A stretch of 64,000 nt of DNA from Pleodorina starrii (GCA_030267565.1 BRXU01000037.1:717001-781000); one strand, 5' to 3'. Positions 45,965 through 57,468 are shown, counted from the stretch's first letter. Numbers and translations are program-made. The notes: generated by a model not told the origin, from the letters alone.

Positions 45965-47936
45965 CGAGGCGGCCCCGGCCCAACGTGCCTCCTCATGGCC
46001 AGTGGAATACCAGCTACTGGGGCTTTGGGACACGGTCCAGTGCTACCCCCTCAGCCACGGCCACGGCGTGCTGCCCCTCATCCACTACACAGTGAGTGAG
46101 GTGCGCCACCGCCTCACCGCCCGCGGTCACAGCTGGGGCCGGGACCAGGACACGGGGCCCCTCATGCCCGCGGCGTGGCCCGAGCAGCCGCACAGCCAGC
46201 TACAGCAACAGGAGGCCCGCTGGCACCAACACTGGCTGGCTCAGCAAGCGCCCAGCCGCAGCCGGTGGTTTGCCATGCACCCCACACCCAGCCCCGGCTG
46301 GATGCGACCCCGATCCTCCCCCCCATCACTGCCCTCGGCCGCTGCAAGCCCGGTCAGCCAGCCTGGCAGCCACCACGTGGCACCGCACCAGCAGGACCCC
46401 GGTGCCGCTGCCGGACCGTCGGCACCCGCCGGGCCGGCCCCGGAGGCAGACCAGGCAGCTGATGGCCCGGCTGGCGTGTCTCCCCTCGACCGCCGGCGGG
46501 CCTGGCAGCGGCTGTGGGACTGCCCCGCAAGCAACCGGGCCAAGGCGCTAGCCTGGCGGCTGCACCATGGACGGCTCCCGTGCGGGGTGTACCTGGCCAC
46601 CAAAGGTCAGCCGCAGCGTGCCCACTGCCCTGCTCCTAGCTGCTCGGTGGACGGCAGCCTGCATGTCGCCAGCCTGACCCACGTCTTCTTGGAGTGCGGG
46701 GCTTACACCACAGCTCGGGTTTGGCTGGCAGAGCTGTGGGCGGCAGTCTCCGGGGCCGTGGACTTGCCCTTCAGCCAACCGGCTGTGCTACTGGGGGACT
46801 GGCCGGGAGGGTGGCCGGCCTACCCCGCCAGCCCTGGGCTGCAGCTGCTGTGGGCAGCCCTTCGAGCCACTTGGCTGTGGGCGGTCTGGGGCCACTACCA
46901 CAGGGCGGAGCCTGATGACCATCCGTCGGCCACGGTGGTGGGCTGCGTCATTGGGGAGCTGCAGCGTCTCATGAGGGCACATTTCAGCATGGCGGTGCTC
47001 TCCGAGGACACTCTGGCGGGGCTGCCCCGGGGCCACATCACAGCGCAGCTGAAGCCCGGCCGGTTGGAGGCCTTCGAAGCCTCCTGGGCGCATGAAGGCG
47101 TCCTCTGCTCCGTACAGCGGGTGGCTGGCAGCAGCCCGCGTCTGCAGGTTCATCTGTCCAGGGTGGCCCCGGTCCCAGCACCACAGGCACCCGCCGGGGG
47201 CGCCCAGGCAGCACAGCAGGTCTCCCCGACCGGGTCAGCCATCAGCGCCCAGCCCAGCCAGGCAGCAGCTCAGCTGACAGGGCAGCCGGGGCCGTCGTGA
47301 GCGGGGTGTTGTGAGCCGGGGGTCTCGGTGTCTGAGGTTCTTGGGTGCGAGGGAGCTCGAGGGTGGGGGGAGTGCGGTGCGGGTTGCCTAGGGAGGGGGG
47401 TGCGGTGCGGGGCTTGCTGTGGGTGGGGCCTGAGGGGGTCTTGGGGGTCGGGGGAGCTTCGGTGCAGGGTTGGTGTGGTGCAGGCTGCCGTTGGAGGCAG
47501 GTGCGGTTCGGGGGTCGCTGTCTGGAGGGGACGCCCCCTGTGTGGGGTCTGTGGGTGTTTTGTCGCAGGCGCTCTCGTGCCCTGGTCTCCGACCCGGCGA
47601 TGCTGTCCCTGCGGCCTGGAGGGGGCTTTTGGGGGACGGGGGGTCTTGGGAGTGGGGTGCGCGCGGCGCGGGGGGGACTGGGGAGGGTTTCGGGGGGGGA
47701 CTGGGGAGGGGCGGGGGGGCTTCGGTGCAGGGTTGGTGCGGTGTAGGCTGCCGTGGGAGGCAGGTGCGGTTCGGGGGTCGCTGTCTGGAGGGAACCCCCC
47801 CAGGGTGGGGTCTGCGGGAGTCTTGTCGCCGGCACGCTTGTGCCCTGGCTTCCAGCCAGGCGGTACTGCCCCTGCTGCGCCCGTGGGGGTTCTTGGGAGC
47901 CGGGGGGCCGCGGGAGTGCAGTTCCTGTCTTGGAGG
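45965..47936 (+). mobile_element. LINE-B copy B4, inverted: ORF2 C-terminus plus part of 3' UTR
   Basis: Plus strand from inside ORF2 (EAAPAQRASSWPVEYQLL) through the stop at 47300 and ~630 bp of 3' UTR, then breaks off at cagttcctgtcttggag without a tail. It overlaps the B3 segment by about 150 bp of element sequence. With B3 it has the geometry of twin priming. Confidence 0.82.
46002..47300 (+). pseudogene. LINE-B B4 ORF2 C-terminal domain
   Basis: An open frame of 432 codons, EYQLLGLWDTVQCYPL to QLTGQPGPS. It includes DRRRAWQRLWDCPASNRAKA, the Cys/His block CPAPSCSVDGSLHVASLTHV with FLECGAY, and a terminal region with KPGRLEAFEASWAHEGVLC. The RT is absent. This is the clearest view of the family's C-terminus, which is missing from the copy at 60-63 kb. 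Confidence 0.85.
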
Positions 47937-47937
47937 T

Positions 47938-49150
47938 CTGCGAGGGACGTTACAAGGACTGGGAAAGCGAAGCCCAACGGGCAAGCCGAGCAAGACCGGC
48001 AAGCCACAACAACCTGGCAAGAAGCCCAAGAAACCACTGCAAGGAGCCGAGGAGAGAGAGAAAGCCAAGCAACGCCTAAACTCGCAGACAGGACAGGGAC
48101 AGGGACGGGGGCAGCAAAAGGCCAGGAGCCACTGCTGCACGGGCGGCACACACGGCCACCCCTTCCTCCAAGACACCGAGGAGGGAACCGAAACCAACAC
48201 CAGGGCCCAACACCAGGGCCAACACCAGGGCCAACCCCACAGCCCAACACCAGGGCCAACACCACGGCCCAACACCAGGGCCAACCCCACAGCCCAACAC
48301 CAGGGCCCAAAACCAGAGCCAACACCACGGCCCAACACCAGGGCAAAAACCACGGCCCAACACCCGGGCCAGCACCACTGACCAACAACAGGGCCCGTCA
48401 CCGAGGACAAACCCCAGGGCCGGGCAAAGGCCCCAACAGCGACCACAGCAACAACACAACCACAACCTGCACAACCTCAACAGCCAAGGGGCGACCCCTA
48501 CACCCAGGGCGACAGCAACAGGAACGGCAAACAAAACCGGGCAACCGCCACAGCGAACCAGGGCGGACACGCCCCCCCCCCGCCGGGGAGCACCAGAGGA
48601 AACAGGAAACCCACAGCACGCCTGAAGAGAACCCCGCACCACCGAAACCGCCTCCCAGAGCCACAAAAGCCGCAGGGACGGCGCCACACGAAGCGCACCA
48701 GAGACAAACAACAACCGACCCCACCCTGGGGGCGTCTCCGCAAGACCGCAGGCCCCAAGACACACCTCCCTCCCAAGACACCCCGCACCGCAGGAACCGC
48801 ACTCCCGCGGCCCCCCGGCTCCCAAGAACCCCCAAGGGCGCAGCAGGGGCAGCACCGCCTGGTTGGAAGCCAGGGCACAAGCGTGCCGGCGACAAGACTC
48901 CCGCAGACCCACCCTGGGGGCGTCCCCTCCAGACAGCGACCCCCGAACCGCACCTGCCTCCCACGGCAGCCTGCACCGCACCAACCCTGCACCGAAGCCC
49001 CCCCCGCCCCTCCCCAGACCCCCACCGAAACCCTCCCCAGTCCCCCCCGCGCCGCGTGCAACCCACTCCCAAGACCCCCCGTCCCCCAAAAACCCCCTCC
49101 AGGCCGCAGGGAGAGCACCGCCGGGTCGGAGACCAGAGCACGAGGGCGCC
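47938..49150 (-). mobile_element. LINE-B copy B5, 3' UTR segment without poly(A)
   Basis: Minus strand from ctgcgagggacg at 47938 to about 49150, ending at cacgagggcgcc. The T run expected at its 3' end is missing; B4 sequence joins directly. On the right it is met by the poly(A) end of B6. It shows that several 3' UTRs are stacked here. Confidence 0.8.
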
Positions 49151-49280
49151 TTTTTTTCTGCGAGGGACGTTACAAGGACTGGGAAAGCGAAGCCCAACGG
49201 GCAAGCCGAGCAAGACCGGCAAGCCACAACAACCTGGCAAGAAGCCCAAGAAACCACTGCAAGGAGCCGAGGAGAGAGAA
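49151..49280 (-). mobile_element. LINE-B copy B6: terminal 130 bp of a 3' UTR with poly(A)
   Basis: Seven T at 49151-49157 then the LINE-B 3' end up to gccgaggagagagaa. The continuation of exactly this sequence (aaaaagccaagcaacg) is found 8.2 kb away at 57469, so B6 and the segment at 57469-58628 look like one copy split by an insertion. Confidence 0.85.
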
Positions 49281-50330
49281 CAAGGGGTTGGTTTCGGCTT
49301 CCTTGAAGCCGGAAAAAGGGCGGGGCCCCGTTCAATCCGTACGGTTTAAGTTGAGTGCTAGGGCGGCGAGGGCGTGAAGTGTGAGAGTGTCGACATTCCT
49401 GCTGATATCCGAAATGCCTGCGGCTTCAGCAATCCGCCCCATGTATAGCATCGCGCTCCGTCTCGGCACTGTGCAACTCTTCCCGCGAGCGCATTGCTTG
49501 GCTTAAGCAGCTTGACAGTAGACATACATGGAGCGTATCATTCACATATCGCGCAGGCTGACTTGCAAATAGAAGGACAGCGGAACTGTTTGCGAGGGTC
49601 GTGACGACGTGCACTTGCCACCGACGAGAGTGCACAGGCTTCACTACCAAGGTATCCGCCGTATCGTAGAGCAGGCTTCACAACTTTAACATTAGGACAG
49701 GGACTGTAGAAGTCCCCTAGGTTGCCGACTGCACTTGTTGGGCGGCCCGCAGAAGACCGCCGCGTCGTGCGTCGGGTGCAATTTGCCGCTTGGCGTCCGA
49801 CAACCAGCAGTTCGCCCCTAATGGTTTGTCCCATGCAACCTTTGTTGTTATAGTAATATGCGTCAAGTCGGTCGGACCGGCAAGCAGAGCTGCTGTGGTG
49901 TGTTCGCGGGAAGAATGTTCGCAATGCAAACTTAGTTGGTCGCCGAAACGAAGATTCATTTCACGCCGTCATGTCAGAAATCCACTTTGAGGAACTATGA
50001 ATCTTCTGGAATTAATTATAGGCCGAGAGGCCTTGGTTTGACCTCGGCCTCGGTCCATGGAGACTGCCAAACTGGTTTTTACTCATGCGATGTTGGGTTT
50101 CTATAATAAATTTACCGTGCAATAAAGAATGTAATGTTTTACTTGTGCAGCCTTTCCGTTGGCCGAGATTCTGCACTTTGGTTAGGACACCACAGTCCAC
50201 ATGACACGTGTTGCCTGCGGCAACACTTCCCGGAGCAATTTGAAACGGTCGCGCCGGGCGATGGGAGGGAGGTACGGCAGGTGACGGGTAGGGGGTTTGC
50301 ACGTGTTGGGTGTGGCCTGCAGTGCGTTTT
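49281..50330. other. AT-richer unassigned DNA, left part of the 8.2-kb block
   Basis: Lower GC than the LINE nest and with tracts such as ttataggccgagaggcc near 50020. The minus-strand frame at 49538-49924 (128 codons) has no recognisable motif. No gene called. Confidence 0.4.
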
Positions 50331-50440
50331 TGTCCTCTGCGAGGGGTGTTACAAGGACGGGGACGGTGAAGAAGCCAACAGGCAACACCAGGGCCAACAC
50401 TTGGGGCAAGCAGGCCCCAAGAGCAACCGCCCCGTGGTAT
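50331..50440 (-). mobile_element. Diverged LINE-B-type 3' end
   Basis: ctctgcgaggggtgttacaa followed by ggacggggacggtgaagaag and caacaccagggcc is a clear but diverged relative of the LINE-B 3' terminus and its UTR repeat. Only about 100 bp remain and there is no T run. It appears older than the LINE-B copies. Confidence 0.65.
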
Positions 50441-50606
50441 AGGATCCCGGGCCCCGGGGGCATCCCCGGCGCGAGAGGGTGTCCACGCCGGTGTCACGGC
50501 CGCAATCCCCAGCTCCCACAAATCCCAAGAGATTTCCCCCCCCCCGCGTGTAAGGGAGTCCTCGGCCACACAAGCCTCGCCCGCCGTAAGGTCCAGCTCC
50601 AGGGGT

Positions 50607-52300
50607 GCAGTGTGTCGCTCAGGAAATGGGGTGCCGGAGCCCCGTACAGTTGCCTCCCCCTCTGCATGCCCGCCCGTTGTGGCGAGTGCTGGCTGCCCTG
50701 CCGGCCCACAAATATGCTAGCCGTCCCCAATTGGCCCGTATTGGGTTCTTCGGTGTGCTGTTAGCCCCACCCGCTTGTCCCTTCTCGGCCGCACGGTGCA
50801 CCCTGACTGACCGACTCCTCTGCGAGTGCTGTGTCTTCCCCCTTGGGCCAGGACCCTCGTGCGACATGCCACCTCCCTGCCGATTCAGCGACGTGTGCCG
50901 TCCCTTTCCCCTTTGCCATGCGCTCACTGCCTGAGGCACGTGACGCCCAGTTCCTTTGTGCCCGGTCCCGTGCGTGGTGCACCCCTCCCCTGCAGACCCC
51001 ACGGTGTGCGCCGCCCCCCTTTCCCCTTGGCTCGGTTTCTCGCGTAGTGCGCCCTCCCCCTGGTGCACGCCGCCACCCTTGTCCTGATACGGTATTCGGT
51101 CTCACGCTCGATGCGCCCCTCCTGGCAACCCCAGCGGTGCACACCACCCTCCTCCTTTCCCACCCTGTACTCGATGCCGCGTGCCATGCGTCCCCTCCTG
51201 CTGTCCGAGCGGCGTGCACCACCCTTTCCCGTATCCCCATGGGCTCGATCCACATGTGGTGCACCATTTCTCAGCGGCGTGCACCGCTCCCCGCCCCCCC
51301 CGTTCCCTTAGTACCCGGTCTCACGTGTGACCCATAGCCGGTGCAGGAAACGGTTGTAGGGTATCACTCCAGGCCCCCCACGATCTGGCCTATGCCCTCC
51401 TACCCTAGTTGTACCCGCTTGCGGGGCAGATCTGTAGGCGCCGCGACCGCTCCCATGTCGTCCCGCTCCTGCTGGTGCCGGCCCTGGTCCCGGCCTCGGG
51501 AGGTTGGATCCCCTGTGTTCCCGACAGCATTCGGGTGCAGTGTGTCGCTCAGGAAACAGGCTACTGGTGCCCCGTACAGTTGCCTACCCCTATGCATGCC
51601 CGCCCTTTCTGGCGAGCGCCGGCTGCCCCACCGGCCCACAATCGTGCTAGCCGTCCCCATTTGGCCCGTATTGGGTTCTTTGGTATGCCGTGAGCCCCAC
51701 CCTGTACCCATCGACGCCGCTTGCCCCATCTCGGCCGCACGGTGTGCTCCCCCTCTTAGGCCCAATCTGGCACACAGTGCACCCTCGCTGACCGACCCCT
51801 CGGCGAGTGCCGTATCTTCCCCCTTGGGCCAGGCCCCTCGTGCGACACGCCACCTCCCTGCCGATTCAGTGACGTGTGCCGTCCCTTTCCCCTTTACCAT
51901 GTGCTCACTGCCTGAGGCACGTGACGCCCAGTTCCTTTGTGCCCGGTCCCGTGCGTGGTGTGCTCCTCCCCTGCAGACCCCGCTGCGTGCACCGCCCCCC
52001 TTTCCCCTTGGCTCGGTCTCACGCCTGGTGCGCCCTCCCCGTGGTGCACGCCGCTGCCCTTCTCCTTATACGGTATTCGGTCTCACGCTCGATGCACCCC
52101 TCCTGGCAACCCCAGCGGCACACACCACCCTCCTCCTTTCCCACCCTGTACTCGATGCCGCGGGCCATGTGTCCCCTCCTGCCGTCCGAGCGGCGTGCGC
52201 CGCCCTTTCCCGTATCCCCATGGACTCGATCCACACGTGGTGCACCATGCCTCAGCGGCGCGTGCCGCCCCCCCCCCGGTCCCTTGGTACCTGGTCTCGC
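50607..52300. repeat. Tandem duplication with 930-bp period, built of ~70-bp decayed units
   Basis: gcagtgtgtcgctcagg at 50607 recurs at 51537 and the similarity continues for more than 700 bp (50607-51330 against 51537-52300). Within each copy, units of about 70 bp with words such as gtgcaccaccctttccc and ctcgatgccgcgtgccatg repeat imperfectly. Both copies contain many small differences, so the duplication is not recent. Confidence 0.85.
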
Positions 52301-53924
52301 ACGTAATGCGCCCCTCTTCGGCCGACCCCACGGTGCGTGTCGCTTCCCCTTTCTGCCTTGTGCCCTATTCCGTGCGTGATGCACCCCGCCTACAGCCCCC
52401 CCGGTGCGCACCACCCTTTCCCCCCGAACCCGGCCCCGCACGAGATGGGCCCTTTGCTGCCATACCCGCGGCACACACCACCCCTCCCCATTGGAACCGG
52501 TCCCACGCGCAACTTGCCCTCAAGGTGTGGGCGCACGGTGCACAGTTGTGAACGACCTGTGTGTGGTGGTATCCGTCTCCCGTGTCGCCTGCTGCTCCCC
52601 GTGGCCTTGGCCTGAGACCCCTGTCTTTTCCGTAAGCCCAGGCTCGTCGTGCTGACTGACCTGGCCCGCGCGGGCCGAGCCTTCAACCTTGGTGTCCGGG
52701 GGCGGTGGCTCTGTTACTTGACGTGTGGGGCTGTTGCCCGGCAGCCGCAGGCCCAAGCCTTGTCTCCCCATCTCGGTGTTTGGCAACGGTCCTCGACTTC
52801 CTGCTGGAGGGGTTGGCGTACCTTCCCGAGGGTGGCATGCCTTCCTTGTTTGGTCCCGCCCTAGGCCCAGTAAGCCCTCGAGTGCCTCCTGAGCGGCTGC
52901 GCGTGCTTACTATTACCGTAAGCGGTCCTTCTGCCTCCCGCTGGCTGCTGCCGGTCTCTCCGATGTGGCATTCGACAACGATTGGCGCGCGGCTCAGTCA
53001 TTCCGACTAGCGATGTTGAGGCGTGGCAAGGTGTTGTGTTGCCTCGTTTCCAGAAGCCGCATGGTCCCGCTCATTGACAACAGGTGCGACATAGCTCCGA
53101 GGATGAGTGTGACGAGCACTGTACGCCCTGGGCCCCAGTTTGCCACTATACTAAATGTTGTCGCAGGCGTCTGCTTTGTCCGAATACAGTTTGGCACCGG
53201 ATGCTTGGCGTTTCGCTGTCATGAGCGTCATCATAAGCGTCGTCGTACCACCGACACCCCATCGGTGAAGCCGCGCTTACAGCATGCCCTAGCGGGATGT
53301 CAGTAGAACTGATTGTATGCCGTTACGCCTATTTTTTAGGCCGCCTTACGGCCATTGAACATGTTGCAACCGCTGCCGGCTGCGACCTATCTGATACTGA
53401 GCTTTTGTCAAACTTTAATATGCAACATAATTCCATGTCATCTTTGTTTATGTGCCGGCGTACATATTTGCTGAAGTTACCCTCTCAGGTCGCTATCCGT
53501 TTGTGAATGTATTGCGACCGGCGCCTGAGGTCACGCCGCATCGTGCAATGCACGTTGTTTACAATGCGGCATTGACTGCAATTGAAAGACTTCATTGGAG
53601 GCGTTGTGGTCGCGCGCCGGTGGGTCGCTCGTCCATGGAGCCTTTGAATGGCTGCGACGTGGGCGTGCCTGCCTCTCCGACACGGAGGCAGCCATCAATA
53701 ATATAGAATGCTGATTCCTAGAAATTTCGGTGGCCAGAAGTCGCAAAAGACGAGTGCGTTTTGTGACATCACATTTTTTTTGGGTATGCAGTCCCTCCGC
53801 AATCTACGACATGACCCATGAAGCTTTGCTTCATAGCCCGGAGCAATTTGTTTTTGAAGAAGGAGGAGTGGCAGAGCGAGTACGATTTGGCCGGGTGGGC
53901 CGAGCGTACGGAGCGACAGTCACA
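52301..53924. other. Unassigned DNA between the 930-bp repeats and the satellite
   Basis: Includes short frames at 52649-52864, 52705-53010 and 53297-53506 without recognised domains. One reads SHSD-terminated fragments with LDFLLEGLAYLPEGG, possibly a worn transposon protein, but I cannot name it. GC falls toward the right. Confidence 0.35.
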
Positions 53925-55855
53925 CACTCCCCCCCACACACACACATACTCCTCTCACGCACTCACACGCACTCACATGCAGTCACACGCACTCACACAC
54001 ACTCACACGCACTCACACACACTCACACGTACTCACACTCACTAACACACACTCACACGCAATCACACGCACTCACACGCAATCACACGCACTCACAAGC
54101 ACTCACATGCAATCACATGCAATCACACGCATTCACACGCACTCACATGCAGTCACACGCACTCACATGCACTCACATGCAGTCACACGCACTCAAACGC
54201 ACTCACATGCAGTCACACGCACTCACACGTACTCACACGCACTCACACACACTCACAAGCACTCGCACGCACTCACACGCACTGGCACGCACTCGCACGC
54301 ACTCACACACACTCACATGCACCTACTCGCCTACACACGCACACTCACACGCAGTCAAATGCACTCACACGCACTCACATGCACTCACTTGCCCTCGCAT
54401 GCACTCGCAGCACTCACACACACTTACACGCACGCACCCACTCGCCTACACACACACACTCACAAGTACACACAGGCACACACATGCACTACTCACACAC
54501 ACTCACATGCACTCACATGCAGTCAAACGCACTCAAACGCACTCACATGCAGTCACACGCACTCACACGTACTCACACGCACTCACACACACTCACAAGC
54601 ACTCACACGCACTGGCACGCACTCGCACGCACTCACACACACTCACATGCACCTACTCGCCTACACACGCACACTCACACGCAGTCAAATGCACTCACAC
54701 GCACTCACATGCACTCACTTGCCCTCGCATGCACTCGCACGCACTCACACACACTTACACGCACCCACTCGCCTACACACACACACTCACAAGTACACAC
54801 ACGCACACACATGCACTACTCACACACACTCACACGCACTCACACGTAGTCTCACGCACTCACACGCACTCACATGCAGTCACACGCACTCACACACACT
54901 CACACGCACTCACACACACTCACATGCACTCACACGCACTCACATGTCCTCGCATGCACTCACAAGCACTCACACGCACTCACACGCACTCACACACACT
55001 CACATGCACTCGCTCACATGCAATCACACGCAATCACACGCCTTCACACGCACTCACATGCAGTCACACGCACTCACACACACTCACATGCAGTCACACG
55101 CACTCACAGCACCCACACACACTCACATGCACTCACACGCACTCATGCACTCACATGCAGTCACACACACGCACACACACTCACACACACTCACACGCAC
55201 TCACACGCACTCACACGCACTCACACGCACTCACACGCACTCACACGCACTCACACACACTCACATGCACTCGCTCACACGCACTCACATGCACCCACTC
55301 ACCTACACACGCACACTCACACACACTCACACGCACTCACACGCACTCTCACACACTCACAAGCACTCACACACACTAACACACACTCACAGGCAATCAC
55401 ACGCACTCACACGCACTCGCACACACTCACACGGACTCACATGCAATCACACGCACTCACAGCACCCACACGCACTCATGCAGTCACATGCAGTCACACA
55501 CACTCACACACACTCACACACACTCACACACACTCGCACGCACTCGCACGCACTTACACGCACTCACACGCACTTACACGCTCTCACACGCACTCACACA
55601 CAGTCACACGAACACACACGCACTCACACACACTCACACGCACTCGCATGCACTCGCACGCACTTACACGCACTCACACGCACCCACTCACCTACACACG
55701 CACACTCACATGCAGTCACACGAACACACACGCACTCACATGCACTCACACGCACACACACGCACTCACACGCACTCACATGCACCCACTCGCCGCGCAC
55801 TCTCGCACACTCACACTCACTCACTCACACACACTCGCACACACACTGACCTGGT
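53925..55855. repeat. 10-bp-period satellite (CACTCACACG and variants), 1.9 kb
   Basis: About 190 units of cactcacacg, cactcacaca, cactcacatg and a few shortened or changed forms. A higher-order period of 330 bp is visible: acctactcgcctacacacgc occurs at 54321 and 54651 with the same neighbouring variants. The plus strand is free of stops in long stretches of all frames, giving spurious Thr/His/Ser-rich proteins. Confidence 0.97.
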
Positions 55856-55894
55856 GCAGAACTTGTCGTGCACCGTTGGTGGCTGGGAATTATC

Positions 55895-56020
55895 TGGTCA
55901 AACTGACTGACAGTTGGAGCGCAGACGAACGCTCTCGGTTGGGCTCGAACCGGGGACCAGGGCCATGCCCGGGCTCCGGAACCAATCACTGCTCGTCCAG
56001 TGCGAGCTCTACCTAGGCGC
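55895..56020 (-). other. tRNA-like B-box sequence, possible SINE head
   Basis: On the minus strand ccccggttcgagcccaacc contains a good B-box (GGTTCGAGCC), and cctaggtagagctc about 60 bp upstream resembles an A-box region. A full cloverleaf was not obtained, so this is not called as a tRNA gene. Confidence 0.3.
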
Positions 56021-56940
56021 AAGCGTTTCCAGCGGGAAGCGCTTCGCCTGGTCATACTGCATACGTACATTCTGAAGTATAGTGATGCTTCAATGGGAAT
56101 GATGTAACATCAGTTCAGTATTCTCCATGGGGCATCCGCCCAGGCCAGCCGACATGTTCCGACTCTAGTGACGCGCCGGCCAGGCCTGATCACCCTGGCT
56201 GGCTCATGTCATCAAGAACCAGACACGACTGACTAGTTTGAGCGGCTTCGGTGCGACCTGCACCGGGTCTTAGGTAGCAATGCGTAGGAAGAAGGAGCAC
56301 GGTCTCGCCTCGAAGGCCGGGCCGCGGGGCCAGCAATAGATACAGTTTGCCCGAGCTGTAGTCTAGCTGCTGCTGCGCCGCCCCGCACGAACTCTCAATC
56401 CACACCCCCGGTGTCGGGGACGCATGCGTGCCGTCCGCTGCACATGACAAACTATGTCTTCCCGGTAGTTGTACCCTTGTCCCAGCCGCTTGCTTCCCGT
56501 CTCGTAATTTGCATCCTTTCATTCTTTATGCTTTTTGCTTTACAATTCTGTTGTTCTTAGGGCGAGTTACTTGGTTCGCACGAGTCGGGTCCACGGTCGC
56601 GCGAGTCCACTTTTGCAAGCGCGCCTCTTTCCCACCCAAAATTTCACGTCATATGACACCTATAAAACTGTCTCATGAACGGCTTATTTTCGGGGCCTTT
56701 TGCTTGCGCGCGATGCATAATCGACTTGCCATGGGCACTTGTCGCCCACTTTGCACAGCCGTGCATGCTCCTCCGAGTCGGAAACTTGGCGCTAACAATA
56801 GCGAATACAATCTCCTGAATACTTCTGACTGCCAAAGTCCAGAGCGAACGACTTCAGGTGTGACACCGGACGGATCACGCACAATTATGGGGTCGTATCC
56901 CTCCGCAATCTTCGATTGCTCCGGGAATTGCTCCGGGAAC
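56021..56940. other. No gene recognised
   Basis: Short frames only, such as 56428-57081 on the plus strand, which runs through simple repeats and shows no domain. The word cctccgcaatct occurs at 56899 and 53790, suggesting a dispersed repeat. Confidence 0.4.
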
Positions 56941-56982
56941 AGTCCACAGTCCACAGTCCACAGTCCACAGTCCACAGTCCAC
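56941..56982. repeat. AGTCCAC heptamer, six perfect units
   Basis: Six consecutive agtccac units directly read from the sequence. Confidence 0.95.
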
Positions 56983-57045
56983 ACGGACATGGGCAATCCT
57001 ACAGGGCGGGGCCCCCCCGGGCGCTTCGCGCTGGGGCCCCGCCCA

Positions 57046-57453
57046 AAAAGAAAGAAAGAAAGTATTACGCTGGACCGTTAGCCCTTGCGTGGGTTAAGGG
57101 AACAGACTGATGCCTCATCGGCGGGTACAGCCCATTACCACAGTGACCGCCTTTTTGACTAAGATGGGTTACTTCTCCCACCCACTCAGTGTCTGGACTC
57201 CGTCTCACTCAGATCACATCTGGGTACCCGCACGCATTCTTCCCAGATATGCCAGACACATCATCGTTGAACATTCAACCGTGATGAGTTCTACCAGTGC
57301 AGGGGACAGGGACATGGCTAAAGAGCCATGCGATCACCTGCTGTTCGTTCCCACACCAGGGCCCCCATCGGTCACCCAGCCCTCTGCGAAGGCCGGGATC
57401 GAACTGGTGACCTCTCGGTTACCAATTTAGTGCCCTAACTCTCAGGCACTCCT
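57046..57453 (-). mobile_element. tRNA-Thr(GGT)-derived SINE
   Basis: On the minus strand the element starts near 57453 with a tRNA-like head: gagagttagggcac, the anticodon-loop-like ttggtaa and caccagttcgatcccggc (B-box gttcgatcc). The best fit is a threonine tRNA with GGT anticodon in which several stem pairs are lost by G-to-A type changes. A ~330-bp body follows and ends in a (CTTT)n tail at 57046-57060. It lacks the features of a working tRNA. It lies at the right edge of the 8.2-kb block. Confidence 0.6.
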
Positions 57454-57468
57454 AGGGAAACCCCGCCC

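Larger units (their letters stand above)
49281..57468. other. 8.2-kb block splitting one LINE-B 3' UTR
   Basis: Left end caaggggttggtttcggc, right end gggaaaccccgcccaaaa. The flanking LINE-B sequence rejoins with about two bases (aa) duplicated. The word gggcggggcccc occurs near both sides (49319 and 57030, inverted), but no long terminal inverted repeat was found. Inside are a relic LINE 3' end, a 0.93-kb duplication, a satellite and a tRNA-derived SINE. It might be a large transposon, a gene-conversion or recombination product, or an assembly join. Confidence 0.6.

Noticed and set aside
53925..55855. CRISPR-like array
   Set aside because: Units are contiguous 10-mers without spacers, in a eukaryotic context.
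53730..56016. Very long Thr/His/Ser-rich open frames (up to 580 codons)
   Set aside because: They are produced by the 10-bp satellite, which lacks stop codons in all plus-strand frames.
57395..57453. Functional tRNA-Thr gene
   Set aside because: Anticodon and T stems have several mismatches and a long body with a CTTT tail follows, so a SINE is more likely.
49281..57468. A DNA transposon with terminal inverted repeats
   Set aside because: The shared gggcggggcccc words are not at the exact ends and no transposase was recognised, so the block is left unclassified.
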